Source of the DNA: Nocardioides potassii
Lineage (GTDB): Bacteria > Actinomycetota > Actinomycetes > Propionibacteriales > Nocardioidaceae
DNA length: 64,000 nucleotides
Reading direction: 5' to 3'
Assembly (NCBI RefSeq): GCF_021648885.1
Contig: NZ_JAKJHZ010000009.1
Coordinates: 372,001 to 436,000, forward strand
The position numbers and the translations under genes were made by a program. Position 1 is the first letter of the stretch. Every line of letters starts with the position of its first letter. The notes under the pieces are model-generated. The model saw only the letters and a program-made list of their open reading frames with translations, made no database searches and had not been told where the DNA came from. Below are positions 19,701 to 27,334 of the stretch, piece by piece.

Positions 19701-20771
19701 GCTGGGCATGGTCTGGTTGACATAGGCCGTCTTGTCGCCCGGGTTGGTGGCGACCAGCGGATCAGGAGCGGAGACGACGATGTCGAAGGTGGTCGACGCA
19801 ACCGTCGAGGCGGCGTCCGTCGCCGTCACGGTGACGGGGAACGACCCCGTCGCGGTGGGCTTCCCAGAGATCACGCCGGTCGACGACATCGCGAGTCCAG
19901 CCGGCAGGCCCTCGACCGAGAGGGTGTAGGGCCGGGTTCCGCCGCCCACGCGAACGGTGAAGCCGGAGATCGGGGTGTCGGCGAAGAAGGACTTGTCGCC
20001 GGGGTCGGTGACGGTCAGCGGGCCGGAGGTCTCGGTGATCGAGATGTTGTCGATCCCGATGTGCTCGTTGCTGCCCGAGGCGTTGTCGAGCGTGATCACA
20101 CGGAGGAACACATCGGCCTTGTTGTCGACGTCGGCGGGCAGCGCGACGGACACGCGGGTCGAGGTGACGGTCGTGTTGCTGACTGCGGTCGCGTCGTTCA
20201 GGTACGCCGCGGGAATGTTGGTGTAGGCGCCCGAGGTGCCGACGCGGTACTGGAGCGCCACCCGGGTCGGCTGGTCGTCCGTGCCGCTGTCCAGGTCCTG
20301 GACGTCGTACGCCATGTCGAGGCCGGCCTTGCCGGTCGTGTTGAGGTGGAAGACCAGCAACGGTGTGGTGACGGTCCCGGTCGCGCTCAGGGCGACCGTC
20401 CTGTCCGCAGCGGGAACCGCGCCGAACCCGAGGACCCCTCCGGTGCTGACCGTGTTGGGCAAGGACGTGCTCGCCTGGTTCAGCAGCTGCGAGGTGAGGG
20501 TCCCCTCTGCTGTCAGGTTGCCGACGTTCGTCGTGTTCGGCTGGTTCGCCGCCGCGATCGTCGTGCCCGTGGAGAAGCCCTCCACCCCTGGGAAATCAGC
20601 CCAGGTGCTCGTCGTGGTGAGCCCGGACCAGTCCTGCGTGTAGGGGAACGACGAGATCGCCGACGAGACGCTCGCGCTGGCCGGGGCGGTGAAGCCCATG
20701 GCCAGCGAGCCGGCCACGAGAGCGAGGAGGGATGTGAGGCTGAGCGCGGTGCGGGGGGCGCGTCGAGGCAA
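13779..20771 (-). CDS. Secreted ExeM/NucH-type nuclease fused to a 5'-nucleotidase and five Ig-like repeats (2330 aa)
   Basis: A signal peptide (about 1-34, ending APASAS) leads to a beta-sandwich domain and then two putative-Ig (He_PIG) units near 252 and 338. An OB/endonuclease region of the ExeM/NucH family follows, with the nuclease core from LKIATFNMLNYF near 733 and its SDHNPEI end near 1105. A complete UshA-type 5'-nucleotidase follows: LASNDFHGRL near 1136, AAGNHEFDQGYDD near 1213, GHTHLKYNC near 1380, then its C-terminal substrate domain. Five Ig-like repeats (about 1767-2233, each opening like TVSGTAADIVWGDAG) and a final beta domain end it. No LPXTG motif or C-terminal helix is seen, so it is probably released. 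TTG start with GGAG 8 nt upstream. Likely role: degrading extracellular DNA and nucleotides for phosphate. Confidence 0.9.
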   Translation of the reverse strand: MPRRAPRTALSLTSLLALVAGSLAMGFTAPASASVSSAISSFPYTQDWSGLTTTSTWADFPGVEGFSTGTTIAAANQPNTTNVGNLTAEGTLTSQLLNQASTSLPNTVSTGGVLGFGAVPAADRTVALSATGTVTTPLLVFHLNTTGKAGLDMAYDVQDLDSGTDDQPTRVALQYRVGTSGAYTNIPAAYLNDATAVSNTTVTSTRVSVALPADVDNKADVFLRVITLDNASGSNEHIGIDNISITETSGPLTVTDPGDKSFFADTPISGFTVRVGGGTRPYTLSVEGLPAGLAMSSTGVISGKPTATGSFPVTVTATDAASTVASTTFDIVVSAPDPLVATNPGDKTAYVNQTMPSFTMASTGGAPAYSWSATGLPAGVTMSSAGVVSGTPTATGTFAVTATVTDGGSRTSQTSFTLTVSAVPTRTIAEIQGTGAASPYVDDYATTEGVVTAVYGSGRYGSGSSTHLTELAGFYLQTGGTPDTPGASDAVFVFMGTKTSPAIGDSVRVTGKVTEYFGLTEISPAKPADVVALPTALPAIVPGADLPGTTCAVGECATGAELAALREAHEGEAFQPTGHYTVSDSYDGSAWAQSGSLGFAMQGEIGLAANSDDPLVIGTEEIPASDAAALAEHNAWNEAHRVTLDDGADVDYSASSVEDVAGFPWLTTTSSPRVGAKVTFAQPLIFTFRFDMWRLDTRTRVAPGTAGTAQGVAFQDTRALNAAPDDVLGSDGNLKIATFNMLNYFTVTGEQYKASPSFNPNPVDATQPRLTRNCTYYTDRSGDRVSNNECGEYDSKGNLLWPGPRGAAQKSGGTDLSALTADFERQQAKEIKAINTMDADVMSLEEVENSSKIIDGRDRDAAVSHLVDVLNADWAASHPGDDNRWAFVPSPRPAAQPSLLEQDAIRSAFIYNPDTVETIGRSRILVNSAPFRNAREPLAQAFVRKGGSNADGFAVIVNHFKSKGGPSVTPTVPLGDNDDIGNGAGFYNGDRVRQAKALVAFANDFLDDKQIEAAFLTGDYNAYSQEDPVKTIVAAGYEDLHPANGQKTYSFGGLSGSLDHVFANEAARGWVTGKDVWEINSNESVYYEYSRYNANLTNLYAPNQFRASDHNPEIIGINAPKTPASGEVDTIQVLASNDFHGRLLDDPASASAGAAAMAGAVKQLRAANPDTAFVMAGDIVGASTFESFIQNDKPTIDAMNEAGLEVSAAGNHEFDQGYDDLMNRIMSKDDAEGGASWPYIAANVRDADTGAYALKSDRTDGNYAHANGATWWKDFPDLNGGQGISVGFVGAVTEDLDSLVAPSSIQGLEITSIVDEVNAAADQLKADGCGGEPCDLVIELVHEGAPSPNCATIGSDTTSTFGRIAHGANANVDAIISGHTHLKYNCKVAVAGKTIDRPVVSAGQYGSYLNQLEFEFTPGTKQLARIRQHVLAMKDYDEDAATKAIVQSAVDVAAVKGAQVLGQVTGPFKRARRVDENGATVENRGGESTLGNQVAEIQAWKTGADIGVMNPGGLRADLIGTDEGPGPVTYREAADVQPFANTLVTVDLTGAQLKVLLEQQWQRDPDGNVPSRPFLRLGTSKGFTWTEDSSRAEGDRITGMWLDGTAIDPTHTYTVSANSFLATGGDNFRALTLGTNVQDTGFTDLQATVDYLAAHPSLSVDHAQHAVGARVPAGPFSAGETVTIPVDSLSMTGEGDKVDTTVAVSMGARPLGTFPVTTALPSTPYDVPGAGTVSFTLPAGLTGPTELVTLTGGTTGTVATLEVPVTDTRVSSTVSGSAADIVWGDAGSVSVTVEPGTATGTVELRDGTDKIGEGTLGGDATTITIPAEALSVGTHTLTLKYLGDDNTKPSQGSVSVTVTKAASSVSGTAADIVWGDAGSVSVTVTPSAATGTVQLYAGATKMDEATLTSGAATLTIPAKSLPVGDHELTLEYLGDANHVADEGTVTVNVVKASTTVSGTAEDITWTRSGSVSVTVTPADAGGAVELFDGATKLGEGPVSNGASSIDIKPQALAVGTHSLTLKLEGDSSHGDSQGSVTVTVVKESTSVSGTAADLTWGNAGSVSVVVAPVAAARTLVPPAPTGTVELYSGATKLGQGTLSGGSASIAMAARALGAGDHSLTLKYLGDGSYTASQSVVSVRVLKAPTTVSAPDVTLQWAKASSVAITVTPASGGTVELHEGTTKLGAASLLGDGTARIALPARSLEVGTHTLRVTYLGAGNYAPSQSTMTVTVEKGRSTVEVAVPASVDAGDKAKIKASVSSVAGDAAGKVVVLVKEVGGSWEKEVTERLGDDGKVVAKVRVPRSGKYVVKVEYLGDKHTLAGRTSTRMRVG

Positions 20772-20871
20772 GGCGAAGTCTCCGAGGTGAGAGGGCCGCA
20801 GGACGACCCGGTGGCGGCCTCGGACAACCTAAGTCGGACCTGAGACATTCTTCGAAAAACACCTGCCAATT

Positions 20872-20893
20872 TCGGCGGGGACACTTCGTGAAC
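20872..20893 (-). promoter_or_regulatory. Weak PHO-box-like site upstream of the nuclease/nucleotidase gene
   Basis: The minus strand reads GTTCACGAAGT directly followed by GTCCCCGCCGA, the 11+11 direct-repeat layout of actinobacterial PHO boxes. The first unit fits the GTTCA consensus well and the second poorly. A TAGGTT -10 candidate lies about 45 nt downstream (near 20826-20831). The gap to the C39 gene (20772-20961) holds both promoters and nothing else I can see. Confidence 0.35.
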
Positions 20894-20949
20894 TATCGCC
20901 ATGAGTCATTGGCGGTTGTGACTCCTGAGACCGGTGGGACGCGACGGGT

Positions 20950-20955
20950 TATCGT
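20950..20955 (+). promoter_or_regulatory. -10 element of the C39-like peptidase gene (leaderless)
   Basis: TATCGT is followed by CGTCCG and the GTG start at 20962. Confidence 0.55.
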
Positions 20956-20961
20956 CGTCCG

Positions 20962-22170
20962 GTGCTCCGACGCCCCGCTCGTGCCCTCCTGCTCCTGTCG
21001 CTCGTGCTGGGCGCGACGGCGCCCGCGTCGTCCGCCACGGCAGGCGGCGGGGAGCCGCGCGCGAAGGCCACACCCCACGTCTCGCTCGTCTCGTGGAGCT
21101 CCTACGCCGACTTCAAGGCCGGCACGCGCACGGGTCTCAAGCTGGGCCGCGGGCAGGTCTCGCTGCTGAAGCCGAAGGCGCGCACGGTGGCCGGCCGGAC
21201 CTACGAGGCCGGCTCGTGGACCTCGCCGTGGGCCACGCCGGGCTTCGACGCGACCGCTCTGATCCCGACCTGGGAGGCCACCACTCCCGGCAGGAGCCTG
21301 GTGCGGGTCGAGGTGCGCGCCATGGCCGTCGACGGCTCCACCGGCAGCTGGGACACGATGGCGGACTGGTCCCGGACGGGCCGGCCCGTCGCGCGGACGT
21401 CGTACTCCGGACAGCCGGACGACCTCGGTCGCGTCAGCGTCGACACCTGGTACGCCGCCGGCTCGATCGCCGCGTGGCAGGTGCGGGTCACCCTCATGCG
21501 ACCGCGCGGGTCGCGCCTGGCGGTCAGCCTCGAGCGCGTCGGCGCCGTCGCGTCGCTCGACGCCACCGCGCCCCGACCGACGTCGGCGCCCGGACCCGCG
21601 GTCGGCACCGTGCTCCCCGTCCCGACGCTGTCCCAGATGGTGCACAGCGGGCACTACCCGCAGTGGGGCGGCGGTGGTGAGGCGTGGTGCTCGGCGACCT
21701 CCACAGCGATGGTGCTGGGCTACTACGGCATCTCGCCCGCGCCGACCGGCATCACGCCCGGCCACGTCGACGCCGTCGTCGACCACACCGCCAAGATGGT
21801 CTACGACCACGGCTACCGCGGCACGGGCAACTGGGCGTTCAACACCGCCTACGCGGCGACCCTCGTCGGCGGCGACTCCTACGTCACGCGGATGACCGGG
21901 CTGCGAGAGGCCGAGGACTACATCGCAGCGGGCGTGCCGCTCGTCATCTCGGTCGCGTTCGGGCGCAACCAGCTGGCGGGGGCACCGATCTCGTCCAGCA
22001 ACGGCCACCTGCTGGTGGTCGTGGGCTTCGAGGCCGACGGCGACGTCGTCGTCAACGACCCGGCGGCTGCGACCGACGCGGAGGTCCGCCGCGTCTACGA
22101 CCGCGCCCAGCTCGAGCGGATCTGGATCGCCGCCTCCGGCGGGACGGCGTACGTCATCCGCAACGGCTAG
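20962..22170 (+). CDS. Secreted C39-like cysteine peptidase family protein (402 aa)
   Basis: A signal peptide (about 1-26, ending SSATA) precedes a beta-rich N-terminal domain (about 35-195) of unknown role. A papain-like C39_2-type domain follows (about 215-400). The probable nucleophile is C243 in GGGGEAWCSATSTAMVLGYYG. H349 is in NGHLLVVVGF and the Asp is in VVNDPAA near residue 364. It could be a secreted peptidase or a related amidase. GTG start with a TATCGT -10 six nt upstream. It is divergent from the nuclease gene. Confidence 0.85.
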   Translation: MLRRPARALLLLSLVLGATAPASSATAGGGEPRAKATPHVSLVSWSSYADFKAGTRTGLKLGRGQVSLLKPKARTVAGRTYEAGSWTSPWATPGFDATALIPTWEATTPGRSLVRVEVRAMAVDGSTGSWDTMADWSRTGRPVARTSYSGQPDDLGRVSVDTWYAAGSIAAWQVRVTLMRPRGSRLAVSLERVGAVASLDATAPRPTSAPGPAVGTVLPVPTLSQMVHSGHYPQWGGGGEAWCSATSTAMVLGYYGISPAPTGITPGHVDAVVDHTAKMVYDHGYRGTGNWAFNTAYAATLVGGDSYVTRMTGLREAEDYIAAGVPLVISVAFGRNQLAGAPISSSNGHLLVVVGFEADGDVVVNDPAAATDAEVRRVYDRAQLERIWIAASGGTAYVIRNG

Positions 22171-23700
22171 TCAGCCGGCGCTGATCCCGATCGTGTGCAG
22201 GCCGGTCGACCCGTCGGGGTCGGGTGCGCGGACGACGTCGGTCTGGGTCTGCCCGTCCTTGCCGATCGCGCGCACGCGGATGGTGTGGTCGCCCTTCGGC
22301 ACGTCGACGGTGACCCGCCACTGCACCCAGGGGTCGACCGACGGCGCGTCGCCGAGGTCCGCGCGCTCCCACTCGCGGCCGTCGACCTGCACCTCGACCG
22401 CCTCGATGCCGGTGTGCTGGTGCCAGGCCACGCCGCCGATCGCCAGCTCGCCGGCCGGTACGTCGTCACCCGCCTGCGGTACGTCGATGCGCGAGGCGAT
22501 CTTGACCGGTCCCAGCGCCGACCAGCCCTTGTCCGTCCAGTAGCCCATTGCGTCGTCGAAGGTGGTGACCTCCATGTCGACCACCCACTTGGTCGCCGAG
22601 ACGTAGCCGTAGAGGCCGGGGACGACCGTGCGGACCGGGAAGCCGTGCTCGATGGGCAGCGGGCGTCCGTTCATCGCGACGGCGAGCATCGCGTCGCGGT
22701 CGTCGGTGAGCGCGGCGAGCGGCGTCACGCAGGTCCACCCGTCCTCGGAGGTCTGGAGGACCGCGTCGGCCTTGGCGGACACCCCGAGGTCGGCCAGCAG
22801 GTCCGCCAGGCGTACGCCGCTCCACCGGGCGTTGCCCACGAGGCCGCCGCCCACCTCGTTGCTGACGCAGTTGAGGGTGATCCATGACTCGGTGAGCTCA
22901 CGCGCGACCAGGTCGGAGAAGCTCAGCACGAGCTCGCGGTCGACGAGACCGTGGATGCGCAGCGACCACTCCGTGGGCTCGATGGTCGGCTTCGCCAGGG
23001 TCGTGTCGATCAGGTAGAAGTCCTCGTTGGGCGTCTGCCACGGCGCGATGCCGGCGAGGTCGACCGACGTGGCCGGCGGGGGCTGCCGACGCGTGACACC
23101 GGGGATCCGGAGCAGCCGGCGGCTCGCCTCGACGTGACGGCGTCCGGCGCCGACCACCCGGCCACCGACGGCGATCCCGACCGCCGCGAGCGAGATCGCA
23201 CCCGCCACCATCACGAAGACCCGGCGCTCACTCGACTCGAGGTCGGGGCGGCGCCGCCCGCGACGCAGCGCGTCGTTGAGGGCGGAGTGCGCGGTCACCC
23301 AGGTGACCAGTCCGACGAGCACCGGGATGACGTCGGTGGGGACGGCGCCGCGCTGCGCCAGCACCGCCGCCAGGCCGACCCCGGCCAGGGCGAACCAGAC
23401 CACCTGCGGCTGCCAGAAGCCACGCTGGGCGAGACGACCGGCGAGGGCGAAGAGACCGACGAGGATCACCAGGATCCCGAGGACCAGGGCGGGCTTGTCG
23501 AGGTGGCCGAGCACCGAGATCGCGCGCTCGGCAGCCTCTCCCGGCGTCAGCCTGATCACCAGCTCGGCGACGGCCACGACGGGCGACTCGCGGATGGTGA
23601 GCACCATCGCGGCGGCATAGCTCGTCGCGAGGCCGGCCAGTCCGGCGAGCACTCCGGCGAGCGCCCACGGCGCACGGCGGCCTGTGTCGTGTCCGATCAC
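22171..23700 (-). CDS. Membrane-bound molybdopterin oxidoreductase, sulfite-oxidase-like (509 aa)
   Basis: Five hydrophobic helices occupy residues about 12-185. A sulfite-oxidase-type Mo-cofactor domain follows (about 205-400), with the Mo-ligating C278 in [13 protein letters not shown]. An Ig-like Mo-co dimerisation domain ends the protein (about 405-505: [30 protein letters not shown]). The Mo domain probably faces outside, fed by a membrane redox partner. The physiological substrate is unknown; YedY-like sulfoxide repair and sulfite oxidation are both possible. The stop codon abuts the C39 stop (22170/22171), so the genes converge with no terminator space. The start is less certain than the family. 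Confidence 0.88.
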   Translation of the reverse strand: MIGHDTGRRAPWALAGVLAGLAGLATSYAAAMVLTIRESPVVAVAELVIRLTPGEAAERAISVLGHLDKPALVLGILVILVGLFALAGRLAQRGFWQPQVVWFALAGVGLAAVLAQRGAVPTDVIPVLVGLVTWVTAHSALNDALRRGRRRPDLESSERRVFVMVAGAISLAAVGIAVGGRVVGAGRRHVEASRRLLRIPGVTRRQPPPATSVDLAGIAPWQTPNEDFYLIDTTLAKPTIEPTEWSLRIHGLVDRELVLSFSDLVARELTESWITLNCVSNEVGGGLVGNARWSGVRLADLLADLGVSAKADAVLQTSEDGWTCVTPLAALTDDRDAMLAVAMNGRPLPIEHGFPVRTVVPGLYGYVSATKWVVDMEVTTFDDAMGYWTDKGWSALGPVKIASRIDVPQAGDDVPAGELAIGGVAWHQHTGIEAVEVQVDGREWERADLGDAPSVDPWVQWRVTVDVPKGDHTIRVRAIGKDGQTQTDVVRAPDPDGSTGLHTIGISAG

Positions 23701-23764
23701 GTCTCAATTGTGGCCGAGGACCGGGCATGATGCGGACGTGACGTCCTTACAGCACGCTTACGGC

Positions 23765-24232
23765 ATGCGCATCGGCATCGGGACCGACGTCCACCGGCTG
23801 GTGCCCGGCGTGCCGATGCACCTCGCCGGCCTGGCCTGGCCCGACGAGCCCGCCGGGCTCGAGGGCCACTCCGACGCCGACGTGGCCGCGCACGCCGCGT
23901 GCGACGCCCTCTTCTCGGCCGCCGGGCTGGGCGACCTCGGGACGAACTTCGGCACCACGGAGCCCGAGTGGGCGGGCGCCTCCGGCGTCGCGCTGCTCGC
24001 CGAGACCGCCCGCCGCGTGCGCGACGCCGGCTGGGAGGTCGGCAACGTCTCGGTGCAGGTGATCGGCAACGTGCCGCGCCTCGGACCGCGTCGCGACGAG
24101 GCGACCGCCGCCCTCTCCGAGGCGATCGGCGCCTCCGTCAGCCTGTCGGCCACGACCACGGACGGGCTGGGCCTGACCGGCCGCGGTGAGGGTGTTGCTG
24201 CCATCGCGACCGCTCTGGTCGTCCGTCCATGA
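23765..24232 (+). CDS. ispF: 2-C-methyl-D-erythritol 2,4-cyclodiphosphate synthase (155 aa)
   Basis: This is the fifth step of the MEP isoprenoid pathway. Metal ligands are in GTDVHRL (D8, H10) and H42 lies in GHSDADV. The CDP-ME2P pocket includes [14 protein letters not shown] at the C-terminus. Length fits the family. I use the ATG at 23765, where IspF proteins usually begin ([10 protein letters not shown]). A GTG at 23738 with CATGAT 6 nt before it would add nine residues by leaderless initiation and is a real alternative. It overlaps ispD by 4 nt (ATGA) on the same strand. Confidence 0.93.
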   Translation: MRIGIGTDVHRLVPGVPMHLAGLAWPDEPAGLEGHSDADVAAHAACDALFSAAGLGDLGTNFGTTEPEWAGASGVALLAETARRVRDAGWEVGNVSVQVIGNVPRLGPRRDEATAALSEAIGASVSLSATTTDGLGLTGRGEGVAAIATALVVRP

Positions 24233-24921
24233 GCGGTACGGCCGCGATCGTCCTGGCCGCCGGCTCGGGCACCCGCGTCGGCGGCGACGTCAACAAGGTG
24301 CTGCTGCCCCTCCTCGACGTCCCGGTCCTGGTGTGGTCGGTGCGCGACGCGCTCGACCTGTCCGACCTGCGCCGCCTCGTGCTCGTCGTACGACCCGGGG
24401 ACCGCGCAGCCGTCGAGGCGGCGGTCGCGCCGCACCTCGGGGACCGCGAGGTGCTGGTGGTGGACGGCGGGGCCACCCGCCACCAGTCGGAGTGGGCGGC
24501 GATCCGGGTGCTCGCCGAGGACATCGCGGCGGGCGCGGTCGACGTCGTCGTCGTCCACGACGGCGCCCGCCCGCTCGCCGGCACCCGCCTGTGGCGCTCG
24601 GTCGTCGACGCGGCTCGCGGGACCGGCGGCGCGATCCCGGTCGTGCGCGTCGAGGGACTGGTGCACGGCGACCTGACCCCGGTCACCGACGAGGTCGGGG
24701 CGGTGCAGACGCCCCAGGCGTTCCGCGCCGACGACCTGCTGAGCTCCTACCGCGCGGCGGCCGCCGACGGCTTCGAGGGCACGGACACCGCGGCCTGCGT
24801 GACGACGTACGCCGGTGTGGCGGTCGCCGCGGTGCCGAGCACCTCGCTCAACCTCAAGGTCACCTTCCCCGAGGACGTGGCGCTCGCGGCCGGGCTCAGC
24901 GCGTCGCGGGCCCCCCGGTGA
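24229..24921 (+). CDS. ispD: 2-C-methyl-D-erythritol 4-phosphate cytidylyltransferase (230 aa)
   Basis: This is the third MEP-pathway step, transferring CMP to MEP. The nucleotide-binding start [20 protein letters not shown] is intact (K21 included), as are [10 protein letters not shown] near 105 and [13 protein letters not shown] near 160. LKVTFPEDV near 215 is also in place. It is coupled to ispF by an ATGA overlap. Its last 26 nt overlap the end of a second, degenerate IspD-like gene on the other strand. This copy carries all the residues expected of the working enzyme. Confidence 0.94.
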   Translation: MSGTAAIVLAAGSGTRVGGDVNKVLLPLLDVPVLVWSVRDALDLSDLRRLVLVVRPGDRAAVEAAVAPHLGDREVLVVDGGATRHQSEWAAIRVLAEDIAAGAVDVVVVHDGARPLAGTRLWRSVVDAARGTGGAIPVVRVEGLVHGDLTPVTDEVGAVQTPQAFRADDLLSSYRAAAADGFEGTDTAACVTTYAGVAVAAVPSTSLNLKVTFPEDVALAAGLSASRAPR

Positions 24922-25483
24922 GGGCATCGAGGAGCCGGACGTCCTCGACCGACGAGACGCGTCGGCCATCGGACGGCGCGGGGAGCAGGCGGATCGGGTG
25001 ACCGGCGGCCGCGAGGTCGGCCACGGCCCGGGCGAGGTCGGTCGCGGGCTGTCGGTCCAGCTGGGAGGCGACGGCTGCCGGGAGGACGAGCGGTGAGGTG
25101 ATCGCGACGAGGTCGTCACGATCGAGGGTCTCGCCGACGCGGGCCCCGGTGACCACCTTGACGGTGTCGGTGACCGGGCGGCAGCCCACCACCACGTCGC
25201 CCGTCGCGCGCGCCTCGTCGAGGCACGCGGCGATGAACTCGGGTGGCGTCATCGGACACAGTGCGTCGTGCAGGACGACGTCCTCGCCGGAGGCGGCCAG
25301 GCCCTCCCAGGTCACGGTCGCGTCGACGAGGTCGACGCCCGACTCCCCCAGCGCCCACGCGGCGCACGCGACGAGCGCCTCCCCGCGGACGAGCTCGTAG
25401 GGCAGCGAGCCACGCTCGTCGTCCAGGACGAGACCGAGGCCCCGGGGACGGTCGTCCCAGGGGCCTCGGTCGGCGTCGTGCAG
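24896..25483 (-). CDS. Degenerate IspD-like protein downstream of carD (about 195 aa, start uncertain)
   Basis: The frame has the IspD layout: [18 protein letters not shown] at the N-terminus, [15 protein letters not shown] in the middle, [19 protein letters not shown] and a [12 protein letters not shown] tail. The GxGxRxG...K nucleotide loop is replaced ([13 protein letters not shown]), so catalysis is doubtful. No ATG, GTG or TTG lies between the carD stop and the conserved part. A CTG at 25483 (or 25489) next to the carD TGA is the only plausible start, probably by coupling. It could be a pseudoenzyme, a decaying paralogue, or an unusual non-AUG gene. It occupies the slot that ispD holds after carD in M. 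tuberculosis. Confidence 0.6.
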   Translation of the reverse strand: MHDADRGPWDDRPRGLGLVLDDERGSLPYELVRGEALVACAAWALGESGVDLVDATVTWEGLAASGEDVVLHDALCPMTPPEFIAACLDEARATGDVVVGCRPVTDTVKVVTGARVGETLDRDDLVAITSPLVLPAAVASQLDRQPATDLARAVADLAAAGHPIRLLPAPSDGRRVSSVEDVRLLDALTGGPATR

Positions 25484-25485
25484 GC

Positions 25486-25971
25486 TCAGGAGGCGAGCAC
25501 CTCGTCGAGCATGGTCTCGGCCTTGTCCTCGTTGGTCTTCTCCGCGAGCGCGAGCTCGGAGACCAGGATCTGGCGGGCCTTGGCCAGCATGCGCTTCTCG
25601 CCGGCCGACAGGCCGCGGTCGCGCTCCCGGCGCCACAGGTCGCGCACGACCTCCGACACCTTCATGACGTCACCGGAGTGCAGCTTCTCGAGGTTGGCCT
25701 TGTAGCGACGCGACCAGTTGGTCGGCTCCTCGACGTGAGCGGCCCGCAGCACGTCGAAGACGCGGTCGAGCCCCTCCTTGTCGACGACGTCGCGGACACC
25801 GACCAGGTCGAGGTTGCACGCCGGCACCCGGACGACCAGGTCCTGCTGGGCGACGATCCTGAGGACGAGGTACTGCCGGTCCTCTCCCTTGATCTTCCGC
25901 ATCTCGATGTCCTCGATGACTGCGGCCCCGTGATTGGGATAGACGACCGTTTCGCCGACGGTGAAAGTCAT
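25486..25971 (-). CDS. carD: CarD-family RNA polymerase-binding regulator (161 aa)
   Basis: It binds the RNA polymerase beta subunit and stabilises open complexes, notably at rRNA promoters. The N-terminal Tudor-like RNAP-interaction domain (residues 1-55) has [17 protein letters not shown] and the C-terminal helical DNA-binding domain follows, with [13 protein letters not shown]. The promoter-wedge tryptophan is in this region. Length matches mycobacterial CarD (162). It has its own promoter and a GGAAAGGGA ribosome-binding region. The IspD-like frame directly follows. Confidence 0.95.
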   Translation of the reverse strand: MTFTVGETVVYPNHGAAVIEDIEMRKIKGEDRQYLVLRIVAQQDLVVRVPACNLDLVGVRDVVDKEGLDRVFDVLRAAHVEEPTNWSRRYKANLEKLHSGDVMKVSEVVRDLWRRERDRGLSAGEKRMLAKARQILVSELALAEKTNEDKAETMLDEVLAS

Positions 25972-25999
25972 ATGTTCAGTTCCCTTTCCTAGGTGACCA

Positions 26000-26005
26000 T
26001 TCTAA
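26000..26005 (-). promoter_or_regulatory. carD promoter -10 (extended)
   Basis: The minus strand reads TGTTAGAAT, an extended -10 (TGN plus TAGAAT), about 29 nt before the ATG. GGAAAGGGAAC lies between them. No clear -35 is present, consistent with an extended -10 promoter. Confidence 0.65.
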
Positions 26006-26124
26006 CACGTGTGCGAACCGGCTCCCGACGCGTTTGTGCAGGTCAGAGGCCACATCCGGGCTTGACAGAACGGCCGTGGCCGTGCTGGCGCCCCCGGCCC
26101 GGAGGCCTCTGGCATGCTTCGCGC

Positions 26125-26820
26125 ATGCCCACGCCACCCGCCGTGCTCCTGCTGCAGGCGGCGCAGCCGCGACACGCGATCACCGCCGCGATCGGGCTCG
26201 GAGCGGCGGCCGCGGTGAGCGGGCGACCGCTGCGGGAGGTGGGGCTCGTCGCGGCCACCGTGCTCGTGGGCCAGGGCATCATCGGCTGGTCCGACGACCT
26301 GACCGACCGGCGCCGCGACGAGCGGCACCAGCCCACCAAGCCCCTGGTGCGGGGTCTCGACCCCGGGACGGTCTGGTTCGCGCTGACCTGCGCGGTGCTG
26401 CTCGTCGTACCCCTCTCCGTGGCGCACGGCAGGCGGGCGGGCCTCGCCTACCTCGCCGTCGTCGTCGTCTCGGCAGTCGGCGACCGCTTCCTCCACGCCC
26501 GCCCGCTGTCGTTCCTGCCCTGGGTGGTGAGCTTCGCGCTGTACCCCGCGTTCCTGGCGTACGGCGGCTGGAACGGCGCCGGCACCTCGACGCCACCCAC
26601 CGTGGCGATGACCGCGCTCGCCGCCGCGCTCGGCCTCGGCGTCCACGTGCTCACCGCGCTGCCGGGCCTCGTGCAGGACCACGAGGAGGGCGAGCGCTCG
26701 CTGCCGATGCTGCTGGCGCTGCGCATCGGGACCCCGCGGTTGCTGCTCGTCGCGGGTGTCTTCACCGCGCTCGTCGTCGTCGGGATCTTCGTCGCCGGGC
26801 GCACCGTCGGGCTCACCTGA
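26125..26820 (+). CDS. UbiA-family prenyltransferase (231 aa)
   Basis: This is an integral membrane prenyltransferase with about seven hydrophobic helices. The first Asp-rich motif is WSDDLTDRRRDERHQPTKPL near residue 57 and the second is VQDHEEGERSLP near 190, where Mg-diphosphate of the prenyl donor would bind. The protein is short for the family (usually about 290 aa), which may mean one or two helices fewer. The ATG at 26125 begins the conserved part; the frame is open upstream without family resemblance. Neighbouring isp genes make prenyl precursors. The acceptor is unknown. Confidence 0.8.
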   Translation: MPTPPAVLLLQAAQPRHAITAAIGLGAAAAVSGRPLREVGLVAATVLVGQGIIGWSDDLTDRRRDERHQPTKPLVRGLDPGTVWFALTCAVLLVVPLSVAHGRRAGLAYLAVVVVSAVGDRFLHARPLSFLPWVVSFALYPAFLAYGGWNGAGTSTPPTVAMTALAAALGLGVHVLTALPGLVQDHEEGERSLPMLLALRIGTPRLLLVAGVFTALVVVGIFVAGRTVGLT

Positions 26821-26850
26821 GCCGGGCGCGGCGACGGCGCCCGACGACGC

Positions 26851-26856
26851 TAGGCT
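26851..26856 (+). promoter_or_regulatory. -10 element of the lipoprotein-gpmA unit (leaderless)
   Basis: TAGGCT is followed by 7 nt and the ATG at 26864. Confidence 0.6.
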
Positions 26857-26863
26857 GTCGGCC

Positions 26864-27334
26864 ATGCAGCATCGACTCCTCGTGAGCTCCGCCTTGGTCG
26901 TCGCTCTCGCCGCTCCGTTGTCCTCGTGCGGCTTCGACTACGCCACGGACCGCGACTACACGCCGGGCAGCGGCGCCAACACCCGCGAGGGACAGGTCGA
27001 CGTGCTCTCCGCCGTCGTCGTGTCCGCTGCCCGGGGCTCCGGCACCTTCGTGGCCTCGCTGTCCAACAACAGCGACGACTCCGAGCAGACCTTCACCGCC
27101 GTCGCGGGCCAGGACGCCACGGTGACCGCGGCTGAGTTCGACCCGATCACCATCCCGGCCGGCGGCCTGGTCAACCTGGCCGACCCGCCCGCCGACATCG
27201 TGCTGACCGGCGACTTCGAGGCGGGCGACGTCGTACCCCTGACGTTCGACTTCGGCACCGGCGAGCGCGTCTCGCTCAACGTGCCGGTCGTGTCGGACGA
27301 GACCGGCTACTGGAAGGGACTCGACGCGTCATGA
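26864..27334 (+). CDS. Small lipoprotein, unknown function (156 aa)
   Basis: A lipoprotein signal ([18 protein letters not shown], lipobox LSSC with Cys at about 24) would anchor it on the outer face of the membrane. The mature part looks like one beta-sandwich: [24 protein letters not shown] and later [22 protein letters not shown]. This resembles the layout of small secreted copper-chaperone-like or DUF461-type domains, but I see no Met/His copper site, so the function is unassigned. The last codon overlaps the gpmA ATG, so the two are coupled. Confidence 0.82.
   Translation: MQHRLLVSSALVVALAAPLSSCGFDYATDRDYTPGSGANTREGQVDVLSAVVVSAARGSGTFVASLSNNSDDSEQTFTAVAGQDATVTAAEFDPITIPAGGLVNLADPPADIVLTGDFEAGDVVPLTFDFGTGERVSLNVPVVSDETGYWKGLDAS

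Noticed and set aside
24229..25483. The two IspD-like genes as halves of one frameshifted gene
   Set aside because: They lie on opposite strands and the plus-strand copy is complete by itself.
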